From Ceriagrion tenellum (lineage: Eukaryota > Arthropoda > Insecta > Odonata > Coenagrionidae), in NCBI GenBank assembly GCA_963169105.1, contig OY720641.1, positions 77,017,496-77,081,495 of the forward strand: DNA of 64,000 bases, written 5' to 3'. Positions within the stretch are counted from its first letter, which is position 1. Each line of letters opens with the position of its first letter. Positions 1 through 12,169 of the stretch are shown piece after piece. Position numbers and translations under genes: made by a program. Under the pieces are notes generated by a model that saw only the letters and a list, made by a program, of their open reading frames with translations, was not told the origin of the DNA and made no database searches.

Positions 1-1884
1 TACAGTATTGATCTTAATTTTGGTGATGTAAAACGCCTAAGCACGTGTTGTAATTGAAAAATAAGGTGAACCTATATTATGTATATTAGTTTTCATTCTC
101 TAACGTTTTAATATCCCCTCGCGCCTTATTTGTGTTTCATTATTGTAGGGTGTGTATAGGATGCTATAAAGGGGCCATTCTGGTATTACGTGATACCTTT
201 TTCGTGGGAGGTGGATTATATTCTTCTTATTTGTATTATCTGAACTAGGGGTGCGGGGGCTCGTGAGCATCGTGCCGAAGATTTTAGTCTCATTCAAGAT
301 TTAAGCCAAGATAAGAAGTGTAACTTTGTGGAAACTGTTAGTATTAGTTTTGAATTCAAATCACTTGTTAAATTTGCACGCTTATTTTTTTATTAGCCGT
401 TCTTGTATGGTGACATTTCTGACCCTCTAAGTGGCGATAGTATTTTTATCCTTGATGGAATTATGTTCCGACGAAAAATCTTGATTGCATCTCTGCAAAC
501 AGCGTGTGCCTTTCGTGCTTGAGATAGCTGTTCTCAGGATCCGTCACCACTCTGTTTATTCTAACACACATCGCCTCGCTGACAAAAACTAAAATCTTCA
601 ATTCATTGTGCTTATTATTCCCCGGGGGTCGTCGAAATAGTGCAATGCATCGTTCGTGGAAAAGTTTATTTACGTGCATGATTTCCAATATCTTTGAAAA
701 ATTATATAAGATTGGTAGAGGAAAAGAGAGAGGCGAGTCATGAACTCATATTTAACTTTAAATAGTTGTGGGACTTTCCTCCAAAAATCGGTTTTCGTAA
801 TGCTTTAATCGCTCCGTCTGCAGGTTCTGTGATATTACCCGCTTGAAATTACCCCTCTCTTGGAGCTAATCGGAGACATTCCTCTCGCACAACCGCGCAT
901 TATATGAAGCCTCTTGAAATCTTCGGGTATTAAAGCTTCTTTCATCTTTTTCTAAGCCCCTGGTCTCTTCCTCTCACTTATCTAACATTTTTCCATTGTC
1001 TCATCTTTGAAAGCCATTTTACCTCTTAATAATTCCCCGATCTCCTTTTCCAACTTCTTGCGAATAACCCGCTCTGACTTTCATTTCCTCTCAAAATCTT
1101 AAACCGTTCTGCTATCGTCCTCCCCTCTACCCAGTTAACTTCAAACTCTTCAAACTCGCGTCTCAGAATCTTTTCAATCGACGTCCATCCCCTTTCCTCC
1201 AAAACTAAGTTTTGAAACTATTTCCTTTGGGAGCAACGACAGTGGAAAGGACTCTTTTGGTTGTGAACTGTGTTAAAAGTCGGATGAATTTTAACGATGA
1301 TGTCGTAATGTCTGAAAGATAGGATTTGCTCACTTCACCGTTTGACTTAAATTCAAGGCGAAAGTAAGGATTTTCGACGCGATCCTCATAATTTTTTGAA
1401 AGTGTCAATTAAATATATCCCCATAGTGGAGAACACTTTTGAATAATTTTGTTTTTTCTTTTCGCTTGGCTAATTCGCCCTCATTGCTCCACATAGATTT
1501 GCTTAACATGACGGTCAAGTAAAAGTTAGAAATTATGTATGATATAATCGAGCGTATCTGTTGGAATCATGCTCCGTTAAACATGTTGCTATGATATAAC
1601 TTATTACATGACTTCACTACCATTGACGTCAAGTTGCTTAAAATTTCCTTGTTATAAGCTTCGTTTAAATGTACTTCAGTACTTAAAGTGTATCTGTTCA
1701 AAATAATTTCAAAGTGACTGTTACTTTAAAGTGACGCTGAGAAAATGAAGTGATTTTATTATAAATCGAATAATTGTGCTCAATTTATGTATTGCCAATG
1801 GAGGAAGAGCACAAGGAAACATTGCCTGTCTGTCTACCGCCTATGACGTGCTATTTTTCCGCAAGCAGCGAATTTATGGGTATG
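1..1884. other. No recognised feature
   Basis: The sequence is AT-rich with only short open frames of random appearance on both strands. Positions 880-1200 are pyrimidine-rich. No gene, repeat with a second copy in the window, or RNA gene was recognised. Confidence 0.6.
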
Positions 1885-1936
1885 TATGAATGCTGAGAAT
1901 GCCCAAGTACGTACTTGGACATTCTCAGCATTCATA
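1885..1936. repeat. Nearly perfect 52-bp palindrome
   Basis: The left half begins TATGAATGCTGAGAATG and the right half ends CATTCTCAGCATTCATA. The centre is CCAAGTAC/GTACTTGG, and one position is unpaired. It would fold into a 25-bp stem without a loop. Such short perfect hairpins usually come from a minimal MITE or a template-switch event; no other copy was found in the window. Confidence 0.85.
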
Positions 1937-2403
1937 TCGAATAGCTAAAAGTCTTGAAGGTGCCGCAGTACATACCACGATACTATATCCAAGCGATCCG
2001 CAGAGCTGTTGTTAACAAATCGGCGGCAGTTCCGTTGTTTACCAAAGCGATTTATTTAGCAGTCACCCCCGGCGTGCCTCGATGCGCCCTTGATGAGATC
2101 GCTAAATGATCAAAGATTCATCGTCCTGTCGGGGAGTGCAATATTTCAGGGCGACAGGGTGGAAGAGGGGAAAGGAGACAGGATATCGGGGGGCCATTTG
2201 TATGAACTCCCAGGGACGGGGGTGACGGACGCCCGGTGATCCATAACCCATCGCGTCTCCCGTCTCCGTTTCACTTCGAAAATCACCTCTTACGACCTGA
2301 AATATTGAAATGCATTAGTTTACGTTTTGCCAGCCGGGTGCTGCTGCGGATTTTGAATTGAATTTATGGGGCGAAAAAGTCGATTAACTGGGCCTCGGAA
2401 ATG

Positions 2404-2545
2404 TACAGTGGCGGAAAAAATTAACGCAAAACTCATTGGCGTCTGAATGCGGCGTACACGGGAACTAATTGAAATCGCTTTTCCTTCGACAACTTGACAA
2501 CATTGAGACAGCATATGGAAACCGGGAATATTCAAACTCTCTATG
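2404..2545 (-). mobile_element. Tc1/mariner-like terminal inverted repeat, end 1
   Basis: The element starts CAGTGGCGGAAAAAATTAAC directly after a TA dinucleotide at 2404-2405. TA followed by CAGTG is typical of Tc1/mariner-type ends. About 140 bp are homologous, in inverted orientation, to 7250-7381. Shared blocks in the opposite reading are TTTTGCGTTAATTT, TTCCGCCACTGTA, GCCGCATTC and a GTTG.CA region. No transposase coding sequence was recognised next to it. Confidence 0.55.
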
Positions 2546-5500
2546 AATTGATATCGATTTTACCCGTCATGTAAATAGTCATACTAATAAGATTTACGTT
2601 CGCGAGATCGTCTGGGAGTTATAAACGTGATGAGCTTGCTTCGACCCGCACCCAGTCGAGGTTCCGAATTCGTAGTTGATTATATAGAGATTCTGACCAT
2701 ATTTTTACCGTTTAAACAAATTTCTTGGTTGAAACTTAAGAAACAATACGATGAAAGCATAATTTGTTGGGACAAAATTTTTTTTCCTCCAGATCAAATT
2801 CTCTAACAATAAAATGTATTTCCGCGTGCAGGGAATAGCTGTGGATGAACATCGTTTTAATAGGCCTCAAACTACTTCCGAGAAATATGATGCATTACAA
2901 TTAACATTTTGGCGTAATATCCTGTGAATTTCAAGTTAAAGTATGGGAAATCTGGTAGAATAGAATGGTTTCCATGAGGAGAAAATTTTTCTTTACAAGC
3001 ATTTCCAATACCTTAAAACCCTACGTAAGTTTCCGCCCTTGTGCATTCAGGTCATCCCAAACACTTAAATTTCTTAATTCCTCCAAACGTAATAGCATTT
3101 ACTTTCTGAAAACTACTTTAAAAAATCCAGAGCATTTTATTTGGTCCAGTTTTTAAGGAAACATTAGAGTTCCCATTTTACGTTGTATAGTAAGAACCAC
3201 TGGCCGCTGTTTTCTCTTGATCGATGAAGTAGCCTAGAGGGAGAGCGTTCGTCTGCAGTTAAGAATGCCTGGGGTTCAAATCCTGGCGTGGCCTCTTTTA
3301 GTGTCTTTATAATTAATCTACGTGATGTGACTTTATTGCAGCCGAAACTTCGCAGGAATCCGCGGAAGGCCCAGGGAATGGATATTGACCTCAACCATGA
3401 GTGTGTGATTTTACGCATATTCGGGCTTTGTAAAAGAATCAGAGCGGTCTCCTTGGGCGTCGAATGAGAAGTTTACTTCCCATTCTCGGGTACTCGACCC
3501 CACTTGATTTCTACGTCCTGCCTGTCGTATGGTGCTCATATCCACTCATTTCCCAATTTATCACTCAATGAAAAGCTATTCATGAAGGAGGGAACAGACC
3601 GGATCTCTGATTGTGTCAGTTACTCGATTTAGTGATCTTACCTGATGCTACATTCACCTTTAAATTACTTTGAAATGATTTAGTAAAGAGGGAAATTATT
3701 TTTATTAGGAATTAGAGTTTGTTTCTAACTGCCGAACTTGTAAATACCGATTACTTATTTGAGTGAAAGACCAAACAAGTGAGGAATTCTCTTCAAAATA
3801 TCTTTAAAACTGTTTTTGAAGCTTTCCCAGCATTGTTTTCTAGGTTTGCTATGAACAATATATTAGCCGTGTAGTTCAACAGTTCAACTTATAGGATGGA
3901 GGATAATACTTAGAGGATAAGTTAAATTAATGAATCACTTATATACCTTTTGACATATTCGCAGTGAAAAATGTTTGGCTAAAATTACGCAGTTAAATTT
4001 TATGAGGAGCATTTCTATACCCACGCGTAAGTAATACTCCGACAAAAATGCATCTCGTATTTCCCCCTATGAAAGTAATAAAATACTAAAAATAATCTTT
4101 TTCCATGTAGCGACTAAGCAGTAATTACATATTTTCCCTATGGTCATTTGTATACTCCTCATAAATCCGCAGAGTAGTCAATGGAGTACAAATTAGGAAT
4201 GTGCACCATCAAAGATTATACGATTGCTACGTCACTAAAGAATCTATTTCTCTTCAAATGTGTCGTAATATAATTGCTTCAATGGAAGTTAAAGTTGTGA
4301 GTACCGCCACATGAAGATATTAAAAGACTTTTTACAGGGTCATAAATTTCATCTCTTAGTAGTAATGTATTTTAACGGATGTTGAAAAGGGACACTATAA
4401 TGCAACGAGTGGAAAAGGGTAAAATGTATGTGTAATTCTCTAAATTTGAGTTATGTGTGCACATGATCATAGCAATTGATCATCAAGAAATATGCTGGTA
4501 TTTACATAAAGAATGTGGATGTTTATTAGCCTAATAATCAAGCCATCCCCCTCCATTCTCGATTTCCTGACCAAGTCTTTGTGACATGGAGTTGTCCACA
4601 TTTTTGTATCCTCTTACTGGCTTCATTTGCCATTCTTCCTCCACGATTTTCCTCATTGCATCTTAATTTTGGGTTGTTTCGTTTTAGGGGGTCGAAAAAC
4701 GTTTGTTTCTCGCATTATCCTCATAATAAACGCTGCGCTCCGTGCAGCCCGCTCCATCTATGTTACATGATTTGTTTTGAACCATCTCCTAAAATTTTGA
4801 CATTTGTGAACTCGCAAGTATTCCTAGTTGCGGACAAAAAATGAATATTGATAAACATTTGAATAAACATAGTTATTATTATAGCGGACATAAATTTAAT
4901 GATTTTCGTTTGATAGTAGTGAGAAATAGGTTTTTTTACTTTTAAACACCAAATAAAAGTTCAGTGGGTGAAAGTCGAAGGCGCAACACCTCTTCGGGTA
5001 ATTTTTCGATGGATGTTTTTGCCTTTTACAAACCTACTATCCGATTCCTCCACCTGGGAGAAAAATGAGGCATACTTAATGGCTAATAAGATCTTTCTTC
5101 CCCCAAGAATTTAGGGAGAGGCCGCTAAAACTTTGAACAATATCTCTGCCTTCGCTGTCCGCTCTGCTTGTTCATCTATCGACGCTCGTCTCCATGAAGC
5201 AGTCATCAGTAAACCTTAGCCAAGTTCCGGGTGGTGATGGTCGGGGTGGTTTGTTGTTGTGAATAAAGCACAGGTTTCAAATTCTCGCTGCACCAGAAAG
5301 AAAAGGCTCGTCGCGCTTCGAAAAAATTGGAAGCACCCGTCAAATATTGTAAAGGGCGTAAGAGAAGTCAAATACCACTTCTTTCCTGTGAGTTAAACGA
5401 CTGGCGTCCGAAACATTATCTATGGCAGAAAAGGTATCGCCCGCAACACAAGGGGAAAGTAAACTCTTATTAAAGGCATCCCAAATCAATATAATGCGGC

Positions 5501-7240
5501 CTTCATACATTCCAATTTTGAATGCATTAGTATTGGTGGAGCTTTGTATCGACGCAGGGGAACCTCTAGGGATCCTCAAAAGTCCTCCAAGATTGCTCTT
5601 TGCTTTAACTCATAATTATGGTAGTTCGCCTCCAAACCCATGCATGAGGGGAACTAATGGCGTTTGATTGGAATGGTCTGGGCTGATGAGGTGTAATCCG
5701 AGAACTACTTCTTTCTGTTTGTATTCCCGGGAGATTAGTATGCTTTTTCCTATCCTTATAGTTATTTTAAACGTTCGTATACAATACCACCACTCATTTC
5801 AAAGGTAATTTAGTTCACAGTATACGCATACGGACGCAAATAAATTCATCGCAAGGATACGGAATATCATCTTAAATTCACCTTGACATGAGAAAGTTCA
5901 GTAGTTGTTACTGGGTTGCAAACCTGAATCACTATCATGGTTCTTCATGATAATATTGTTCGAGTACGCTCATGATTTCGAAAACGTGATCGTCATCAAG
6001 AAAGATCGGGTGCTACATAGCAGTGGAGTGCGCTCCAAGGACGTTGAGCATTGCCCTACCAATGCGGCTTGCCTTTTGGATGACGATAACGACCATAAAA
6101 AGAAAAGAACTGTGACCCCACCCCTGGTCGAGACATTGTTGAGTTTTTAATTCAATTTCTGGTCAAGTAAATTGATTTTTATTAGGCAAATTTTATCTCT
6201 TTTGTATTTTAAAAAAATCATATTATCTGCCAGTCATTGCAGCTACACATTACATTCAGTCATATCGCCAATATGAGAAAATGTATATAAAAAATCATTT
6301 GTGTTCATTAAAAATCGAACACGGACCATTCTTTAGCTAGCCAAATACATCTTACAGCTACAACATTAACCGTTACCTATTAATTTATTTCATTAATGAC
6401 ATTTTACTTCATACTGAAGTCTTTTAAAAGGCTTTTCTGTTAATTTTAAATGTGCGGCGAATTTATAGCTAAGCGTGTAAGATATTATGCAGTCAGACGT
6501 AATAGAGTTGTTTATCCACAACTGCACCTAATTTCTGTAAACTTTTCGGAATGTTTATTCGTATATCCTGCAGTTACTAGATAAAGCTTAACAGAGGACA
6601 GCTCGTCACCAAGCTTCCTGTGATAAAATGAAAGAAATATCGGGAAAATATGCCTAGATTATTCGGTATCGATGCGATCACATTTATTTTTATTTTTTGA
6701 GTTATATATATTTACGTGTGTTTCCATAGTTTAATTCCATTCTGACGAACTAAAAACGGATTTATATTGGGTCAAGAACGATTCATTAATTAATATCCGT
6801 TTTGAATTTAATAAATATCCGTCTAAGGAACTTCGTCAATCTACAAATGGAAAATCGTGAAAAATTTCATCATGTAGACTATACTTATTTTAATTAAATC
6901 TTTTTTGTATCGACATTTGGTGCAGATAAATCTCGATTTATATCATTTCGGTGAAAAAGACACAGTACACGTCATTCAAAAAGATCCTCGGAAGTCGACC
7001 ACAATAAATATCCCTTGGTGGTAGAAGATGAAGATTTCAGCATATATACCGAATTGGGTGGGATAGTGAATATTTTTTTATGATCAGTCTTTCTGTATAA
7101 ATGATATCATTCGACGTAAGAACTATGCTGAAATAAACACAGCGATACACCGCGACTGAATGTGCGAATAATATGAGAAGAAAGTTCGAAAATGAGGCGA
7201 TTGATGACTAAGTTTCACGCTCCAGCAAATGTGAGTTCCA
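2546..7240. other. Stretch between the two Tc1-like ends; no gene recognised
   Basis: Apart from the tRNA-like sequence at 3225-3300, nothing was identified. An open frame at 5905-6150 (81 codons, + strand) has a charged C-terminal part ending near HKKKRTVTPP, but no family was recognised and it is not called a gene. No transposase motif was seen, so the two ends need not belong to one element. Confidence 0.5.
3225..3300 (+). mobile_element. tRNA-like SINE head (pol III boxes A and B)
   Basis: A box-A-like TAGCCTAGAGGGAGAGC is followed about 35 bases later by GGTTCAAATCC, a very good box B (consensus GGTTCGANTCC). The acceptor-stem halves do not pair well and no intact cloverleaf is seen, so a tRNA-derived SINE or tRNA pseudogene is more likely than a working tRNA. 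The body and tail downstream were not delimited. Confidence 0.5.
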
Positions 7241-7249
7241 TTGCGGATT

Positions 7250-7381
7250 TCAAATATTTGCGGTAGACGATGTTTTCCTCAGTGTTGCCAGTCTTTCGAG
7301 TGTGTACTGCTCCTAGAAGTTCCCAAAAATGCCGCATTCTGGCGCGCGAAAAATTTTGCGTTAATTTCTTCCGCCACTGTA
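7250..7381 (+). mobile_element. Tc1/mariner-like terminal inverted repeat, end 2
   Basis: The segment ends TTTCTTCCGCCACTG followed by TA at 7380-7381. It is the inverted partner of 2404-2545: both ends point inward and both are flanked by TA. The two copies have clearly diverged. They may delimit one 4.97-kb element or be two independent solo fragments. Confidence 0.55.
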
Positions 7382-7494
7382 CGTTCACTCAGAGCTGGTC
7401 GTGGATTGCATCAAGCCAAGTTTTGTAGGGTCAATTTTTTGAGGATACCGGAATACGTATGGCATTGAAATCCACAACCAACCATATAGGGGAG

Positions 7495-7645
7495 TAATAT
7501 TTCAGTAGCTTAACTGGCTAAAGCACTCGACGCGGTAATGAAGAATCCGGGTCTGAGTACCGGTCGAGACATATTATGATTCCTCTGTGGAGCGTCAAAC
7601 CTAATATATATCTTCCACGGAGGAAATAATTGAAAACCTCTTAGA
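7495..7645 (+). mobile_element. tRNA-derived SINE-like sequence
   Basis: A box-A-like GTAGCTTAACTGGCTAAAGC is followed at normal tRNA spacing by a box-B-like GGGTCTGAGTACC. The downstream body contains a small hairpin (cctctgtgga / tccacggagg). No pairing of a full acceptor stem is visible. Confidence 0.45.
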
Positions 7646-8957
7646 ATTTCCACCTCCTCATATATGAACGGAAATTCCCTTTGATATAAACATAATTTGG
7701 GAATTACTTATTAATTTCCTCGGCATTTGATGTGGTACGATATATATTTCCGCGGATTGCTAAATTAGGAAAACATATTTGATAACATTATTCTGTCTCA
7801 AGTCAAATTGTACAGTCATAACTGTGGTGGGTATTTGATACTTTGTCCTCACAATTCTAAAGTTTATTATTTTTTTATGCTTATAAACGTATTTGAGCTG
7901 CTTGTTCGATAACATTTTTTTGCTCGAGTTTTTCGTGAAGAGGTCAGAGGACTCTCCGACAACAACATGGATAATTAACTAATCAAAAGGATTACGATAT
8001 ATGTTGTTGTTTTTTTGTCGAGATTTGTCCCATTCTTGTTTTACCTCCGTTAAACATCCCCTAGTTGAGTTGGAAGGGAGCAGGATGTCTAGGATATCCT
8101 ATTCCTGAACATCTAGAAGAAGGATTATATAGTTATCAGTCACTTATCCTTCATAGCGTTACGACCTCCTTGAAAAACCTGGAACTATCCTTCGTTTTGA
8201 AAAGGAATGAAGTGGTTCTCTATTAACAAAGTTCTCTTTTAGCCCCTCAGTTGAACATTTTCAAACAAAAAAGTGGACTCGTAATTGCATATGTGTTAAA
8301 ATGTTATGCTTTTTGTTTTAATTATTCATTCGTTTTAATTTGCTTGAATTGTCGTGTGTGTGTTGCGCGATTTTCAAGCTATTGGTGTTCTTAGTGTTGC
8401 CACTGTATCTTTGGTGGCGAAAGCGTTCGAAAGCGGCCAAAGCCTTTTCAATTTGAACCCTTTAAAAAAATCAAGCAGTGATTTCAAAAGTTCCTTCGCC
8501 AATCACGTAATGAAAAAATAAATAATCTTCAAACGCTGTTTATTTCATTGCAATAGGTTGATTTTTTGTCAAGTAATGACGTCTCAAATCCGGGTATCTC
8601 AGCTTCATGCTTAAACTGTGTTGCTTTCTCTGAAAACTGGCAATGGTATACATTAAATCATGCTATAAATTTATACACGTCTCTTCGGCTTCTTACTTCC
8701 GCTGAGTCAATATCGCATAATACTCGTCCCTACGATAGACCACTCAGTGTGTATATACATATATATAATGGCGAGTACTTGATACCAAGGACGTATCACG
8801 GTGCGATTGAATCCGTCCTTGAAGCATTCACGCGATCATTGAATTTGTAGGGGAAGTGGTTTCCTCATTTAGATCGCGGCGTACCATGCAGTGGGGGGAC
8901 ACTTTTCTCTCGAGGAATATAACTGCTCTCTGGATGAGAGATCGGATTATTTGGTCG
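7646..8957. other. No recognised feature
   Basis: AT-rich sequence with random short open frames. No repeat partner within the window was noticed. Confidence 0.55.
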
Positions 8958-8961
8958 CCAC

Positions 8962-9275
8962 CTAAGGCAGTCTGAGCGAGGTATCACCTAACATATAATT
9001 CAGTGAGTTTGATTTCATCGTAAAGAAAATGATCTCTTATCCCTCGTATTACCAAAATACCTCTCACTTACCGCATTACTTTTTTTGATATTTGTAAAAA
9101 AATAGGAGCCATTTTTTAAAAGGTTTAGGTACGGCTGTGCGCTCCAAAAAGGCAATAAAAAAGAGGAAGTTGAGAGGAACATTTAGCGTTAGAAATGTAA
9201 CGGTTTGTGGTTCATACATTTTCTCAATCATTACAAAATAATGCATTAATCTCCGCATCGTAGTCACATTATCAT
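8962..9275 (+). mobile_element. 537-bp TTAA element family, truncated copy D
   Basis: It starts CTAAGGCAGTCTGAGCGAGG, matching the family end TTAAGGTAGTTTGAGCGA. It continues with recognisable internal blocks (ACCAAAATA..., CTTACCGCATTACTTT, TGCGCTCC, GTTTGTGGTTCATACATTTT). It aligns with roughly the first 310 bp of the copy at 55611 and then stops. Copy A begins about 40 bp further on in the opposite orientation. Confidence 0.65.
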
Positions 9276-9310
9276 ATCCGACTCGCAAGAGTTCTTTAAA
9301 AAGTTAATGC

Positions 9311-9856
9311 TTAAGCTAGTTTGAGCGAGATAGTTCCCTAGTCATAATAGAGACTAATATTCGAATTACAAGTTGTAATTTCACCAGCTGTGGGACACAT
9401 GAATTAAATATTGCATTTTTAATGGTGTAATAATTTTTTACTACATGGTAGTATTTTTAATTAATTAAATTAAAATATCTGAATAAGTCTGTAACTTGAC
9501 TCATTTTTTTGCGCGCGGTACGTTTGAAACTCCTTTAAAACGTAGGGCTTTTCTTGTTCCTGTAGAAATTACTGGGGTGACAATATCATTAGTTTTCTAA
9601 AATAGTTGAGAAAACGTATAAACTACAAACTGTTAATTTTTTGAAATTCCTCATTTTTAATGTAAGGTCTCTCTGGAGTGCATTCACGTACCATTGCCCA
9701 AAAAAAGGGCTGGTATTTTTTGGCAAAAATCTCGGAAAGTAATTTAGTAAGGGTCTGATATTTTGGTATTTTTGGAAGGGTGAGGTGTTTTTCTTAAAAA
9801 TGGGACCAAATTCATTGATTTATAGGTGAAATGATATTGCGCTCAAACTATCTTGA
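9311..9856 (-). mobile_element. 537-bp TTAA element family, copy A (complete, minus)
   Basis: The copy is complete, with terminal inverted repeats GCTAGTTTGAGCGAGATAG on the left and CGCTCAAACTATC on the right. It is flanked by TTAA (9311-9314) and TTGA (9853-9856), which fits a decayed TTAA target duplication. Read on the minus strand it aligns along its whole length with 55611-56146. The internal block AAAAAAATGAGTCAAG is conserved. It contains no coding frame, so it is a MITE of a TTAA-targeting transposon, perhaps piggyBac-like. Confidence 0.8.
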
Positions 9857-11389
9857 GAACAGTATTTTAATTCTATAAGTGATTTTATATTAGTTGCACT
9901 GCATTGAATGTTAAAGGATTGACTCGAGATTTTGTCGTTGAACTGACTTTGTTTATAGGCCTTCTGTACAACACCAGTTATGAAACTACTTCTTTCGAAT
10001 GTTACTGTAAGCTTGAAACTTTGTCAGCGATAGAGTGGCGACTTCTTTGAAGCCCTCCTACCGCGTGGTATTCCCGCTGGGGGAAGAAAAAGTGGTGAGA
10101 GAAGTCAACTGAGAGAATTGTGCGAAGGGTCTTGAGGCATTCGTTCGGAATTGTCTCGTCTTGTAATCGGCTTAGAGAATGCGCTTGTCGAGGAGCTGTT
10201 AATGCGTATTCTGGTATCCTTTTCAAGTGTCGTTCGTCCTGTGCTGAGTCTTTGGCCCTCGTAGTCGTATTTTGGGTCTTTTTTTCTTCGGCTTCTCAGT
10301 TAAAATTCAAGAGAACTTTAACTTGTATCGGCGAACTCCTGATGAGAAAGAGTAAATTCCAAAATAATATTATTTAACGTGGTATTGGATCGTGTGCAGC
10401 GAAGGGTGGCTAGGTAGGTTCTTTTAAAGTCGCCAAGATAATATTGCTAATTTTAAAAGTATATTGTTACAACTTGAAAGGGAATCACTATAAGTAAGTC
10501 GGCTAAACTGAGACCAAATCTTTTAAGTAAGTTCTAAGGCGATTACTATTCAGACTCTTTGCAAAACATTTCGCGAACTTGCTCGTACTGATAGGGATAA
10601 AAATCATAACCATAATATTAAGGATTTATGCTTCTGAACGGGCAGGTTTAGGAAGTCGTTTTTCCCGTGAGCCATTAATTATCGCATTAGCTAATGCTGA
10701 ATTGATAAAATTGATATCGTTTGTCAAACACCGTCGTAAGTTGTATTGCTCTATGGTAAATTTTTGTTAATACGGCATCCAGCTTCTACAGCTCCCCTTT
10801 TACCCCTGTTTTTTCTGTGCATGTAGGTAATATTATCTGCACCACACCTGTACAGCCTTGGAGATCCTAAAGTTTTTTTTAGGATGTAATGTGATGAATA
10901 TTTTTTGTAAAAAATTCACCCCTAGCCACGCATTGCTGAGGGTATCGTGTAGATGTAGAGAAGTATTTGCCCTCGATCATGGGAATTATCACTTATCTTT
11001 TCGTTTTGCCTATTGGTGCCGAATGGCCGACACGTGGGCCTCACTCATTTTTTCTATGTAGCATCTCGCGAGTTTCGTCTTGACCTCCTTCCCGGAAGAG
11101 GGCGTGATCTATGAATAGGGTGCGGTGGAAATATAGTCGTTTTATTTTGGGAGACCGGATGAATGCTCTCCGGATATATATGAATGGTCCTCCCGTTGGG
11201 AAAACAATCTTGGACGTGAAGTTTGTTTTCGCTGATTGTGCGCATGAAAACGCTCGCAAAAGATGACGGTCGAAACGACTGGGAATCAAACACTGGCAGA
11301 AATTTCTGAAGAGTTTCATCTCCGTGCGTAAAAATTTAGCTGCGCAAAATTTAAAAAAGATAGTTGTTCGGTATTATTGTGGAAAGTTG
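9857..11389. other. No recognised feature
   Basis: Overlapping short open frames occur on both strands near 10000-10380 and 11040-11320 without any recognised domain or splice context. No repeat partner was seen. Confidence 0.5.
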
Positions 11390-11640
11390 AAATCCAAATG
11401 GGCAAACAAGGAAGGAAACGAGGAAGAATACAAAAGAGATGAATGACAAAGAACTACGGAAAAACTTGCGGAGAAGCACAAAACTTGGGATCGGGTAAAC
11501 CTTACGACACAATGATATGTTTTTTGAATACTGGGTAAAGAAAAATGCAAGTAAATGTCCCTCAAGAAAGACCCAGGAGAAACGAAAAGGAAACTAAAAG
11601 TATAAGGGATGGGAGGAATCAGCAATGGAAAATTGTTAAG
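11390..11640 (+). mobile_element. Possible decayed LINE 3' coding fragment
   Basis: In the + strand the purine-rich sequence reads, with stops, a fragment with TLRHND preceded by a G.G-like pair. This recalls the conserved RW.GH.LRHND segment near the C-terminus of endonuclease/reverse-transcriptase LINE proteins, also seen in the fragment at 43763-44525. Flanking residues do not align well, so the call is tentative. Confidence 0.3.
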
Positions 11641-11785
11641 GACTGAATGCTTGACTATTCATAATGGGTGAATCCGTCAGCGAATAATCATTCTGGAGCT
11701 ATCACCTTCTGAATTAACATGTATTCTGTGTTCCCACTATGATGGTGAAACTTACAATTAGTGCCTGTGCTGAGCGTTATTTAAC

Positions 11786-12169
11786 TTATTGGTATTTTTC
11801 GGATTTTTCCCGCGTTGCTCCATTTTTGTGGACGACCGTTTCGCCGGAATTCCAGTCGGTTTCATCAGGTCCTAATGCACAGGAGATTTAACTTCCGCTA
11901 TGTATAGGACTCCGGTCCGTTGAATGTCCGTTGGGATCTAGTCCGGAGGGCTCTGATTGACTGAAGAGTCGGACTGTCTCTGATTGTTAAAAATCCATTT
12001 AAAAGTAGAGGAAAGCGGATAGCCATCTTCCTTATTGAAGTTATTTGGATTCTTAGCGATTTCGATCACTTACCGTATCAGCCGAGGGAAGTACTACTTA
12101 TTTTCCTTGGCGGTGATTGTCGTCCACAAAAATGGTGAAACGCGGGGAGAACCCGAAAATACCAATAAA
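11786..12169. mobile_element. Non-autonomous element with about 50-bp terminal inverted repeats
   Basis: The left arm 11786-11837 (ttattggtatttttcgg... gtggacgac) is the inverted complement, with a few mismatches, of the right arm 12118-12169 (gtcgtccac... cgaaaataccaataa). The inner 280 bp are not coding. No clear target duplication was found. It looks like a MITE or foldback element of unknown superfamily. Confidence 0.7.

Noticed and set aside
3225..3300. Functional tRNA gene
   Set aside because: Boxes A and B are good but the acceptor and anticodon stems do not pair, so only a tRNA-derived repeat is supported.
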